A DNA stretch of 64,000 nucleotides, from the NCBI GenBank assembly GCA_937873315.1, contig CALMQX010000015.1:1-64000 (forward strand), given 5' to 3'. The position numbers and the translations under genes were made by a program. The notes below the pieces were generated by a model. That model worked only from the letters and a program-made list of their open reading frames with translations. It made no database searches and was not told where the DNA came from. This DNA comes from an uncultured Nostocoides sp. (GTDB lineage: Bacteria; Actinomycetota; Actinomycetes; Actinomycetales; Dermatophilaceae). This document shows, one piece after another, positions 51,686 to 60,001 of this stretch. Within the stretch, counting starts at the first letter, position 1; every line of letters begins with the position of its first letter.

Positions 51686-53217
51686 GAGAAGCCGCATTGT
51701 TCGGCGACCTCATCGTTGTAGAACCAGACATCAGGCTCCACCGTGTCGTACCCCGACATTCCGGGCGAGCGGTAGGTCATGGTGTCCCGGTAGGCCTGAA
51801 CCGCGTGTCCGAGTGGCATGGCGCGGTCGGGTAGCGGCGCGGCCGAACCCATGCCGAAGCCGCCATCGTGAACCTCCCAGAACTCACTCGTCCGGCGGCC
51901 GACGCCGGCAGGCTCCACCTCGGCCGACTCAACCTCGGCCGACTCAACCTCAGAATCCTCAGTCACCGGCTCGGCATCTTCGGGCTCCATTGCGTCCGCG
52001 GCGGGCTCAGTCCACCCGGACTCCTCCACCTGCTCGACCTCAGCAACCTCAGCCACCGGCTCGACCTCAGCAACCTCAGCCACCGGCTCGACCTCAGCCA
52101 CCGGCTCGTCTTCTTCCGGCCCAACCACGTCCGCGGCAGGCTCAGTCCACACGGACTCCTCAACCTGATCCACTTCGGCCACCGGCTCGACGTCAGGGAC
52201 CTCCGCCTCGGCAAATTCGGCCTCGGCAGCGGCCACGGCGGGGTGAACTTCGGACTCAAAGTCGTGGGCTTCCGACGCAGCAGCGTCAGACTCGGCCTCC
52301 ACCGGGGCAGGCTCGGATTCGGCGGCGGCCCAGGCCGCGCCTCCTGTGGCCGCCGCACCGCCAGCGGCAGCAAGCCACGGCATGGTGTCCTCGGGGAGAG
52401 CCGGCTCCGCCTGAGCGACCTCGGTACTTGCTTCCACCTCGGCCGGCGCTGCTGCCTCGGCCGGCGCTGCTGCCTCGGCCGGCGCTGCTACCTCGGCCGG
52501 CGCTGCTACCTCGGCCACGGCCTCGATGGACTCCTCCGCAACGCCACTCTCGACAGCCGCGTCCGCGACGGGCTCATCGACCGGCTCATCCCAGCCGTTC
52601 TCGACCGTCGGCTCGGCATCGGGTGCGTCGACAGCAAACTCGGGCTCAGACTCGACAGCCTCCACCCCGACAGCCTCAGGCTCGAGCGACTCCACCCCGA
52701 CAGCCTCGGACTCGACGGCCTCGGACTCGACGGCCTCGGCCGAGACCTCACCTACCTCGACGTCGGCAGTCGGCTCCTCGCGAACCCACGGCATACGCGC
52801 GGGCGTGGACGCTTCGGCCTCACCAGAGCCTGCGGCAACCTCCGAAGCAACGGTCTCAACGTCAGGAAGGGCCGGGGCCTGGGGCTCAGCAATCTCCACC
52901 ACGGGCTTAGGCAAGTAGACGTCCGGGGCCACCGGCGCGGGCATCTCGATACTCGCCGGGGGCGCCAGTTCGGCCGGCTGCTCGAGCGTTGGCGCACTCA
53001 CGGACTCGGAAGGCACAGTCAGGGAGTCGGAAGGCGCACTCAAGCCGTCAGTTGATCCCGGGGTGGCGGGAACGATGGGGGCAAGCGCCGCGGCATCGTC
53101 GTGCTCCTGGGCCACTCCGGACTCCTCGCGTCGGCCCCCACGGACCAGCAGGAGGACCAGCAGCGCCGCCAAGGCAAGCAGTACCAGGAGAAGGATGAGG
53201 TACTTCGCGGAAGACAT
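51664..53217 (-). CDS. Membrane-anchored acidic repeat protein with C-terminal sunset domain
   Basis: 517-residue protein. ATG at 53217 gives a short N terminus and one transmembrane helix (AKYLILLLVLLALAALLVLL, then LVRGGRR). Residues ~40-430 are low complexity, very rich in Glu, Ala, Val and Pro, with tandem AAPAE units (about 255-275) and repeated EPVAEV and VEESxWTEPAAD blocks. The C terminus (SPGMSGYDTVEPDVWFYNDE, then VAEQCGFSRS) fits the sunset domain found at ends of actinobacterial surface proteins. Probably exposed or spanning the periplasm-like space; role unknown. Confidence 0.75.
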   Translation of the reverse strand: MSSAKYLILLLVLLALAALLVLLLVRGGRREESGVAQEHDDAAALAPIVPATPGSTDGLSAPSDSLTVPSESVSAPTLEQPAELAPPASIEMPAPVAPDVYLPKPVVEIAEPQAPALPDVETVASEVAAGSGEAEASTPARMPWVREEPTADVEVGEVSAEAVESEAVESEAVGVESLEPEAVGVEAVESEPEFAVDAPDAEPTVENGWDEPVDEPVADAAVESGVAEESIEAVAEVAAPAEVAAPAEAAAPAEAAAPAEVEASTEVAQAEPALPEDTMPWLAAAGGAAATGGAAWAAAESEPAPVEAESDAAASEAHDFESEVHPAVAAAEAEFAEAEVPDVEPVAEVDQVEESVWTEPAADVVGPEEDEPVAEVEPVAEVAEVEPVAEVAEVEQVEESGWTEPAADAMEPEDAEPVTEDSEVESAEVESAEVEPAGVGRRTSEFWEVHDGGFGMGSAAPLPDRAMPLGHAVQAYRDTMTYRSPGMSGYDTVEPDVWFYNDEVAEQCGFSRSVTQD

Positions 53218-53393
53218 GAGCGCGTGGCCTTTCGATCCGGAACCAGCAAAAGGACGCACCATCGCGTCCCCTCGGCACAACCTACTCCGTCGGAACCTGG
53301 CCAGCATCACCAGCGGGCCGGCGGTGAGGCGTATGTCACCCGGCGACTCAAGGCCTCACGCGTCGGCGTGGACCGTGCGCAGCGGGGAAGAAT

Positions 53394-54011
53394 GTGCCCG
53401 TGCGCCGCCAGTTTTCAGGTCACATCCTCGGGGTCGGCTCGACCAGCGGCACCCGGGTCGTCGTCGGACGATGGCTATCGAGCCCGTTCGGCAGCTTCGC
53501 GGACGTCATGATCGAGCACGCGGACGGTCATCGCCGCCTGCTGGCACCCACGAGCCAGGTGGCTGACTTCGTCGCGCAGACGTACACCTTCGATGAGGTC
53601 GAGGAAACCCCTGTGGAGGTGCAGGTCGTCGGCGACCAATGGCGCGTGCGAGCGGCCCCCCTGCGTCTGACGGCCACGATCGGCCAGCGGACCGCCCTGG
53701 GCTGGCTGCTGCGCGGCATTCCTCGTCCGATCGCCAGCTCCACGGCCTGGGCGAGCATGGTGGACCCGGTGGCCCGAGTGGCCCTGCGTGGAGTCCGCAC
53801 TCGAGGGACCGCCCGAGTAGGTCGACGCGAGTGGTATGCCGCGACCGATGTCCGCGCCGTCACCCGCCTGATCGGTCGATTGGACGGGCACGACCTGGGC
53901 CGCCTGGCCGATGTCGACCCGCCTTGCCGGTTCGGCTTCTCCTCGACGCCACGGCGGCCTTCGGTGACCGACGTCGTGACCACGGTCGAGATCAACACTG
54001 CCCTGGACTAA
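53394..54011 (+). CDS. Conserved hypothetical protein
   Basis: 205-residue soluble protein with no signal or membrane helix: VRRQFSGHILGVGSTSGTRV, VVVGRWLSSPFGSFADVMIE, DEVEETPVEVQVVGDQWRVR and a basic C-terminal half. I do not recognise the family, though proteins of this look are widespread in actinobacteria. GTG at 53394 is used; GTG at 53400 is equally possible. A small membrane-protein gene follows in the same direction. Confidence 0.65.
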   Translation: MPVRRQFSGHILGVGSTSGTRVVVGRWLSSPFGSFADVMIEHADGHRRLLAPTSQVADFVAQTYTFDEVEETPVEVQVVGDQWRVRAAPLRLTATIGQRTALGWLLRGIPRPIASSTAWASMVDPVARVALRGVRTRGTARVGRREWYAATDVRAVTRLIGRLDGHDLGRLADVDPPCRFGFSSTPRRPSVTDVVTTVEINTALD

Positions 54012-54045
54012 GGCCGGTCGCGGGCCGGCTGGGAGCCCTCCAACG

Positions 54046-54255
54046 GTGAGTGGCAGAATGACCGGCGTGAACGAAGACCAGCTGGCCGCCCTCGTGCTGG
54101 CCGGGGCGCTCTTGGTCTTTACGGCTATGGGGGGGCTGTTCTACATCGCCCATGACAACGGCGTCGCTGCGCTCTTCTTCATCGCTGCGGTCGTCGCCGC
54201 GGCGATGCTGTTCTGGCTGGCCTACCGCATCCGACGCCACCGTCCCCGGGCCTAG
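54046..54255 (+). CDS. Small two-helix membrane protein
   Basis: 69 residues from the GTG at 54046, or about 62 from a later GTG at 54067 (NEDQLAALVLAG). Two hydrophobic helices (LAALVLAGALLVFTAMGGLF and VAALFFIAAVVAAAMLFWLA) end in a basic tail, YRIRRHRPRA. No family recognised. Confidence 0.65.
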   Translation: MSGRMTGVNEDQLAALVLAGALLVFTAMGGLFYIAHDNGVAALFFIAAVVAAAMLFWLAYRIRRHRPRA

Positions 54256-54264
54256 TCGTTCCGC

Positions 54265-55006
54265 TCAGGGCTGCGGGGCAATCCGCAAGACCCTGTCCCC
54301 GGTCCCATTGCTGGTCGTGACGTAGAGCGCCCCGTCCGGACCGAGCCTCGCGGCCCGAAGTCGGCCCAGGCCGTTGAGTTCCTCAGCCACCTCGGTGCGC
54401 ACGACAGCCCCGGCGGCGTCGAGGGTCAGCAGGAGGAGTTTGGACCCCTTGAGGGCTGTGACCGCCAAGGTGCCATCCAGCGAGCCCCAGGCCTTGCCGG
54501 ACATGAAGGCCAGCGCGCAGATCGCTTCCGTGGGGTCCCCGCTGCTCCAAACCGCAGGGATGGCGTCGGGGAATCGGGTCCGATCCGTCATCGGCACTGA
54601 CTCGTCGTATCCGCCGACCGTTCCGCCGCGGGACGGATCCCAGCCGTAGTTGCCGCCTGGGGTCAGCAGGTTGATCTCATCGTCCACCGCGGGCCCGTGA
54701 GGTCCTGCGGGATCCGTCCATCGGCCGTGTCTCCGGTGCCGACGAGCACCGTGCCGTCGGCGGCCAGAGTCGGTCAGCACCCGGAATGCCGCCCGCTCAC
54801 GTTGCGAGGCAGGCCGGTAAGCAGATCCTTGACCTTGTCGGCCGAGGCGCCATTCTCGCTGAGCCGCCAGGTGACCAGCCGAATGTCCACCGGGGTCCCA
54901 CCCTCGGACAAGTTCAGGCAGGTCGTAAAGAGCGCGCAGTCGGCGCGAGGCTACAGCCGGCCGGGAGGGCACCCAAGGCGAGGTACGTCAGGCTGCGGCG
55001 CGACAT
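54265..55006 (-). pseudogene. Decayed PQQ-type sugar dehydrogenase (glucose/sorbosone dehydrogenase family)
   Basis: Read leftward from ATG 55006: a lipoprotein-type signal MSRRSLTYLALGALPAGCS, then a jump into the middle of the enzyme (RLVTWRLSENGASADKVKDL, LTGLPRN), a stop, the frame picks up LAADGTVLVGTGDTADGRIP, and after another frame change the C-terminal third is intact (GPHGPAVDDEINLLTPGGNY, ARLGPDGALYVTTSNGTGD). So the gene has at least two frame breaks, an internal stop and a large internal deletion of the catalytic N-terminal half. Intact relatives are secreted beta-propeller aldose dehydrogenases. Confidence 0.85.
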
Positions 55007-55079
55007 ACCCCATCATCGCTCACCGATCCGAGCAGTCAAAGGCCAGCGAGAGGGAACGCACTGGCGTAGCCTCATGCAC

Positions 55080-55568
55080 ATGAGAGCACTGAAGGCCGCC
55101 GTCGTCGCCACCGTAATCATGATCGGATCGGGTGTCATTGGCGCTCAAAGCGCAAGCGCCCAGGTTCCTGTCGCGATGTCAGTCACCGGCTACGACGGAT
55201 GGTGCGGCTCAGCCGGGGCCATCCTGGGGCGACTGGCGATGGGCGGGTCCGCCTACGGGTATCTCCCCACCACCACAGGTGGATCGTCTAACTGCACGAT
55301 GTGGCGAGGCGCCGCCGGCAACGGTGTGAAAGCCCTGCAGATGGGGATGAACCTGTGCTACTGGGGCAACAACGGCACCGGGGTTCTCAAGACCAGGCTC
55401 GTCGTGGACGGTAGCTTTGGCAAAGCGACCGAGGACGCACTCAAGGCCGTGCAGCGCGCCCACGGCATCACGGCCGACGGAATCTATGGGGTGCAGAGCC
55501 GCACAAACCTCTGGTTTTCGGGCTTGTACTCCAAAGTGGGTTCGTGCGTCGGCGTTCCAGGTACCTGA
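55080..55568 (+). CDS. Secreted peptidoglycan-binding domain protein
   Basis: 162-residue protein with a signal peptide (MRALKAAVVATVIMIGSGV, cleavage about IGAQSASA-Q). The mature part has four or more Cys, probably disulfide-bonded, and a PG_binding_1-like module at the end: VKALQMGMNLCYWGNNGTGV, VDGSFGKATEDALKAVQRAH and GITADGIYGVQSRTNLW. No catalytic domain. An ATG at 55074 in the same frame would add two residues. Confidence 0.78.
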   Translation: MRALKAAVVATVIMIGSGVIGAQSASAQVPVAMSVTGYDGWCGSAGAILGRLAMGGSAYGYLPTTTGGSSNCTMWRGAAGNGVKALQMGMNLCYWGNNGTGVLKTRLVVDGSFGKATEDALKAVQRAHGITADGIYGVQSRTNLWFSGLYSKVGSCVGVPGT

Positions 55569-55584
55569 CGAGTCAGCAGGGCGG

Positions 55585-56259
55585 TCAGCGTCCGCCCGTC
55601 ACTTGGTTGACCACATCAGGCTTGCGCAGCACCCATACGGCATAGTCCGGATTGACGGCCTCGAGCGCGTAACCGCCGAGTTGCTGCTCGACGATGAGCC
55701 CACAGGCCTGCGCGTCGGCGGCGAACTCGGCGGGGGGATAGTGCCGCCCGTGCGCCGGTCCACCACCCGCGGGATGGAAGCCGACCAACAACCGCCCGCC
55801 CGGGCGTAGGACTGCGGCCACCGTGGTGAGCGCCCGTCGCTCGGTGTCCGGGGCGAGCAGGATCATCACATTGCCGACCAGGACGACCAGGTCGTATGCC
55901 GTGGGCCGCCCGTGTGCCCGCAGCAGCTCCGGCGAGATCGCCAGGATGTCCGCCTCGATGACTGGCAGGTCGGGGTAGAGCTCGCGGGACATAGCCACGA
56001 GCTCGGGGTCCTTTTCGACGGCCGTGACGTCATGCCCCACCTCGCGAAGCCGAGCGCCAACCCGGCCCATGCCCGAGCCGGCGTCCAGCACGACCGAGCC
56101 GCGGGGGGCGAGCGCATCGGCGAGTCGCGCTTCGCCGTGGACGTCCTGTCCCTGCTCCACCAACTGCCTGAACTTGCGGCCATACCCACGCTCGTTCGGG
56201 TTGGACTGCTCCCAGCGATTGAGCGGGATCGGGTCGGCGGTGTTGTCGATATCGGCCAC
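55585..56259 (-). CDS. Class I SAM-dependent methyltransferase
   Basis: 224-residue Rossmann-fold methyltransferase: VVLDAGSGMGRVGARLREVG (motif I), VTAVEKDPELVAMSRELYPD (acidic end of strand 2), LVVLVGNVMILLAPDTER (motif IV region) and VLRPGGRLLVGF. The substrate is not predictable. GTG start at 56259, divergent from alaA with a 100-bp gap. Confidence 0.85.
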   Translation of the reverse strand: MADIDNTADPIPLNRWEQSNPNERGYGRKFRQLVEQGQDVHGEARLADALAPRGSVVLDAGSGMGRVGARLREVGHDVTAVEKDPELVAMSRELYPDLPVIEADILAISPELLRAHGRPTAYDLVVLVGNVMILLAPDTERRALTTVAAVLRPGGRLLVGFHPAGGGPAHGRHYPPAEFAADAQACGLIVEQQLGGYALEAVNPDYAVWVLRKPDVVNQVTGGR

Positions 56260-56359
56260 CCCGCCAACCTATCCCGCGAAGCCGCGGCCACCAGACGTGT
56301 GATGCAGCGGACGCGAGCACACGGCATACGAGCTGCACGAACCTGAGAGACTGGCGCGC

Positions 56360-57577
56360 ATGCGCCGCATCATCCAGAGCAAGAAACTGCAGCACGTCCG
56401 CTATGACGTGCGGGGTCCGATCCTCGTGGAAGCGCAGCGGTTGGAAGCCGAGGGCCACAAGATCCTCAAACTCAACATCGGCAATACCGCGCCCTTCGGG
56501 TTCGAGGCCCCCGAGGCCATCGTTGCCGACATGGTGCACAACCTGCCCGACAGCCAGGGGTACGCCGACTCCAAGGGGATCTACAGCGCGCGGACCGCAG
56601 TGGCGCAGTACTACCAGTCACGCGGGCTGCGGGACACCACGGTTGAGGACATCTGGATCGGCAATGGTGTCTCCGAGCTGATCACCATGGTCTTGCAGGC
56701 CTTTATTGACGATGGCAACGAGATCCTCGTCCCGGCGCCGGACTACCCCCTGTGGACTGGGGCGGTGTCGCTGGCCGGGGGCACCCCGGTGCATTACCGC
56801 TGCGATGAGTCCAATGGCTGGAATCCGGACCTCGCGGACATCGAGGCCAAGATCACCGAGAACACGCACGCCCTGGTCATCATCAATCCCAACAACCCGA
56901 CCGGCGCGGTCTACAGCGAAGAGACCGTCAAGGCGCTCGTGGACATCGCTCGGCGCCACGACCTGGTCCTGATGTCCGACGAGATCTACGAGAAGATCAT
57001 CTTTGGCGACGCGGTTCACCACCACACCGCGACCTACGCCGGTGACGACGTCCTGTGCTTGACCTTCAGCGGCTTGTCCAAGGCGTACCGGGTCTGTGGC
57101 TACCGCGCCGGCTGGGTCATGGTCAGTGGGCCGACACACCTCGCTGAGGACTTCCTGGAGGGCCTGACGCTGCTCGCCAATATGCGCATGTGCGCCAATG
57201 TGCCTGCGCAACATGCGATTCAGACAGCTCTGGGTGGCTATCAATCGATCACCGAGTTGGTCGGAGAAGGCGGGCGCTTCTATGAGCAGAGCATGCTGGC
57301 CGCCCGGATGCTCAACGAGATTCCCGGGGTGTCGTGCGTCGAGCCCAAGGGGGCCCTGTACTGCTTCCCGCGGCTCGATCCCGAGGTTTATCCCATCAAG
57401 GATGACGAGGCCTTCGTCATCGACCTGCTGCGCTCCAAGAAGATCCTGGTCACCCACGGCACCGGCTTCAACTGGTTCGAGCCGGACCATTTCCGCCTGG
57501 TGACCCTGCCTGATACCGCCATGCTCACCGAGGCGATCGAGCGGATTGCGGACTACCTGGCCTCGATCCGAGTCTGA
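56360..57577 (+). CDS. alaA: Glutamate-pyruvate (alanine) aminotransferase, AlaA/YfbQ type
   Basis: 405-residue PLP enzyme making alanine from pyruvate and glutamate. RYDVRGPILVEAQRLEAEGH at the N terminus, LNIGNTAPFGFEAP, NPNNPTGAVYS, the cofactor lysine in TFSGLSKAYRVCGYRAGW, and GTGFNWFEPDHFRLVTLPD are all typical of AlaA. Cytosolic; normal length. The crcB pair follows 2 bp behind the stop. Confidence 0.93.
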   Translation: MRRIIQSKKLQHVRYDVRGPILVEAQRLEAEGHKILKLNIGNTAPFGFEAPEAIVADMVHNLPDSQGYADSKGIYSARTAVAQYYQSRGLRDTTVEDIWIGNGVSELITMVLQAFIDDGNEILVPAPDYPLWTGAVSLAGGTPVHYRCDESNGWNPDLADIEAKITENTHALVIINPNNPTGAVYSEETVKALVDIARRHDLVLMSDEIYEKIIFGDAVHHHTATYAGDDVLCLTFSGLSKAYRVCGYRAGWVMVSGPTHLAEDFLEGLTLLANMRMCANVPAQHAIQTALGGYQSITELVGEGGRFYEQSMLAARMLNEIPGVSCVEPKGALYCFPRLDPEVYPIKDDEAFVIDLLRSKKILVTHGTGFNWFEPDHFRLVTLPDTAMLTEAIERIADYLASIRV

Positions 57578-57579
57578 CC

Positions 57580-57984
57580 GTGGCAGCTCCTCCGGTGAGT
57601 GCCCGGCTGCTGGTTGCGGTCGCGGCCGGTGGGATGGCGGGCTCCCTCGGACGGTATGCCGTGAGCCTGGCCCTCCCCCACGGCCCAGCGGCATTCCCCT
57701 GGTCCACGTTCGTGGTCAATCTCTCCGGTGCGTTCGGGATCGGTCTGCTCGTGGGCTACCTGGTCGACCGCCCCGGAGCCCATCCCTTTGTCCGTCCCGT
57801 CGTGGGGGTGGGCGTCCTGGGTGGGTGGACGACCTTCTCCGCGTTGGCAATTGACGTGATCCGGCTGGCCGAGGGATCGGCGATCACTGCGCTGCTGGGG
57901 TATCTCGCCGCAACCTTTCTGCTCGGAACCCTGGCCGTTGCGGCCGGAACCCGTGCAGCCCAACGAATGTGGCCCGGGCCATGA
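57580..57984 (+). CDS. crcB: Fluoride exporter CrcB/Fluc, first subunit
   Basis: 134-residue, four-helix Fluc channel subunit. GGMAGSLGRYAVSLAL (conserved Arg), STFVVNLSGAFGIGLL (conserved Asn) and GVGVLGGWTTFSALAIDVIR (TTFS-type Phe-box) are present. GTG start, 2 bp after alaA. Actinobacteria often encode two Fluc subunits that form a heterodimer; its stop overlaps the second copy by ATGA. No fluoride riboswitch was seen upstream. Confidence 0.92.
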   Translation: MAAPPVSARLLVAVAAGGMAGSLGRYAVSLALPHGPAAFPWSTFVVNLSGAFGIGLLVGYLVDRPGAHPFVRPVVGVGVLGGWTTFSALAIDVIRLAEGSAITALLGYLAATFLLGTLAVAAGTRAAQRMWPGP

Positions 57985-58331
57985 GGATTGCGCTCTGCGT
58001 GGCCCTGGGTGCCGCCCTGGGGGCGCCCGCGCGATTGTGGGTGAGTCACGCGGTCGGCCGGCGCGAGCGACCCGCGTGGGTCGCCACCCTGATCGTCAAC
58101 GTCGTCGGCTCATTCATCCTGGGACTCGCCCTGGGGTCGGGAATTACCCAGACGTGGGCGGCCATGGTGGGCGTGGGTTTCTGCGGGGCCTTCACGACCT
58201 TCTCCACGCTCGCCCTCGAGTTGTGGAGTGGCTTCTCCGAGAAGCGAGCGGCCTGGACCTTGGCCTATGCCGGCGGGAGCCTGGCACTGGGCTGCACAGC
58301 GGCATACCTCGGGCTCGCCTTGATGAGGTGA
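57981..58331 (+). CDS. crcB: Fluoride exporter CrcB/Fluc, second subunit
   Basis: 116-residue, four-helix partner of the upstream copy: ALGAALGAPARLWVSHAVGR, LIVNVVGSFILGLALGSGIT (Asn) and GVGFCGAFTTFSTLALELWS (FTTFST Phe-box). ATG overlaps the first crcB stop. The two copies differ in sequence, as expected for a heterodimeric channel that exports fluoride. Confidence 0.92.
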   Translation: MRIALCVALGAALGAPARLWVSHAVGRRERPAWVATLIVNVVGSFILGLALGSGITQTWAAMVGVGFCGAFTTFSTLALELWSGFSEKRAAWTLAYAGGSLALGCTAAYLGLALMR

Positions 58332-58350
58332 CCTTCGGTGGCGGGACGGC

Positions 58351-58698
58351 TCAGGCCGTGGCCCGCCGGCGGATGAGCCAGATCGCGCCCAGCACGAAGA
58401 GGGCAGCGGCCACGGCAGACGACGCCGCCAGCACACCGACGAAACCCGCCCAGAGAACGCTGGCCGCGCTCTCCGCAAGCGGGCTGCCCATCTCCGGGTC
58501 GGGTGCGGTGAACACTGAACCGAATCCCGCCACAAAGGCCCAAGCCCCGAGCACCATGAGAGCGAGCGCCAACACCAGGGAGCGCGTCGCGGATCCCTTG
58601 GTCAAAGGTTGCTCTTCGGGCGCAGAGTCGGCGGGCGCGCCGACGAACAAGTCGTCGAGACCCATCGTGCTCTCGCCGGTGTCGGGCAGCCTGCTCAT
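58351..58698 (-). CDS. Hypothetical membrane protein, two helices
   Basis: 115-residue protein: an acidic cytosolic N terminus (TMGLDDLFVGAPADSAPEEQ) and two hydrophobic helices (SLVLALALMVLGAWAFVAGF; VLWAGFVGVLAASSAVAAAL), basic end RRRATA. The ATG at 58698 is used; a GTG nine bases upstream would add three residues. No family recognised. Confidence 0.65.
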   Translation of the reverse strand: MSRLPDTGESTMGLDDLFVGAPADSAPEEQPLTKGSATRSLVLALALMVLGAWAFVAGFGSVFTAPDPEMGSPLAESAASVLWAGFVGVLAASSAVAAALFVLGAIWLIRRRATA

Positions 58699-58786
58699 GC
58701 GCGACACCTTATGTCCGTACCGGTGCTCGGCATAGCTGTTGTGTTCGGTGACACGCCGTCGACCTGGAGAAAAGGCGCGTCAGCGC

Positions 58787-59992
58787 CTAGGCCAGTTCGC
58801 TCGAGGACAGCCCCAGCAGGCGACGAGCCACGACCAGGAGTTGGATCTGCTGAGTACCCTCGAAGATGTCCAGGATCTTGGCGTCCCGGGCCCACTTCTC
58901 GAGTAGCTCGCGCTCGCCGTATCCGGTGGCGCCGCACAATTCCACACACTGCAAGGCGATCGAGACGCAGGTGCGCCCGGCCTTGGCCTTGGCCATGGAT
59001 GCCTCCATGGAGTTCGGGGTCGCATTGTCGGCCAACCAGGCCGCGCGCAGGGTCAGCAGGTAGGCCGCTTGATAGTCGGCCTCCATCTGCATCAGGCGTG
59101 CCGCGGCCGCTGACTGGATCTGAGCCGGACGGTCCCAGTCGACGGTAATGCCCTCGGCCGCGACCAGTTCGGTGGTGGTGTCCAGGCACGCTCGGGCCAG
59201 TCCGCAGGCCATCGCAGCCACCAGCGGCCGGGTGTTGTCGAAGGTCTGCATGGCGCCGCCGAAGCCAGCGGTCGAGGAGATCTCGGGATCTCCCAATAGG
59301 TCCTGCGCAGGGACCCGACAGTTATCGAGGTGGAAGGCCGCAGTGTCGGAGGATCGGATGCCCAGTTTGTGCTCGAGGCGGACGAGTTTCAGGCCAGGGT
59401 TGCTGCGCTCGACGACGAAGGACTTAATCGCCTGCTTGCCCTGTGCGCGATCGAGCGTGGCCCAGACGACGATGAGCTCCGCTCGCTCGCCGGCGGTGAC
59501 AAAGATCTTCTCGCCATTGAGGATGTAGTGCTCGCCGTCCCGGACCGCGGTCGTCCGGATGGCCCCCGAGTCCGATCCGGTGTCCGGCTCGGTAATCGCC
59601 ATCGCGGCCCACCGATTGCCAAAGCGGGCCCGCTGCTGCGGGGTGGCGACCGCCGCGATGGCGGCATTCCCCAGCCCTTGTCGGGGAATGGACAGCGTCA
59701 GCCCGACATCGCCACGACAGGTCTCCAAGATGGAGAGCACGGAGCTGAGGTTGGCGCCATTGCGAACCTGCTCCCCCGGTGCGCCGCGGGTCGAAGAGGC
59801 CGCGCCGGCACCTTGACTGGCGCCACTGCTGGACATGCCATCGATCACCGCGGAGATGAGGTCCAGTTCGCGGGGGTATTCGTGTTCGGCGAGGTCATAG
59901 CGGCGGGAGATCGGCCGGAAGACTTCTTCGGCGAGGGCGCGCGCCTGCTCAATGAGCGGGGCGAACTTGGTGGGGATGTCGAGATCGATCAT
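58787..59992 (-). CDS. Acyl-CoA dehydrogenase
   Basis: 401-residue flavoenzyme for the first step of beta-oxidation. AAMAITEPDTGSDSGAIRTT (FAD/substrate site), GEKIFVTAGERAELIVVWAT, and ILDIFEGTQQIQLLVVARRL with the Glu base of short-chain enzymes. Residues ~50-75 are an unusual Ser/Gly/Ala-rich insert (SSSGASQGAGAASSTRGAPG). It starts 9 bp after the stop of the upstream dehydrogenase, so the two may form a heteromeric pair, as in some actinobacterial steroid and fatty acid systems. Confidence 0.88.
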   Translation of the reverse strand: MIDLDIPTKFAPLIEQARALAEEVFRPISRRYDLAEHEYPRELDLISAVIDGMSSSGASQGAGAASSTRGAPGEQVRNGANLSSVLSILETCRGDVGLTLSIPRQGLGNAAIAAVATPQQRARFGNRWAAMAITEPDTGSDSGAIRTTAVRDGEHYILNGEKIFVTAGERAELIVVWATLDRAQGKQAIKSFVVERSNPGLKLVRLEHKLGIRSSDTAAFHLDNCRVPAQDLLGDPEISSTAGFGGAMQTFDNTRPLVAAMACGLARACLDTTTELVAAEGITVDWDRPAQIQSAAAARLMQMEADYQAAYLLTLRAAWLADNATPNSMEASMAKAKAGRTCVSIALQCVELCGATGYGERELLEKWARDAKILDIFEGTQQIQLLVVARRLLGLSSSELA

Positions 59993-60001
59993 GGTCGGCG
60001 C

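Noticed and set aside
57480-57580. Fluoride riboswitch in front of the crcB pair
   Set aside because: crcB starts 2 bp after alaA, and no riboswitch-like pseudoknot sequence was recognised upstream of alaA either.
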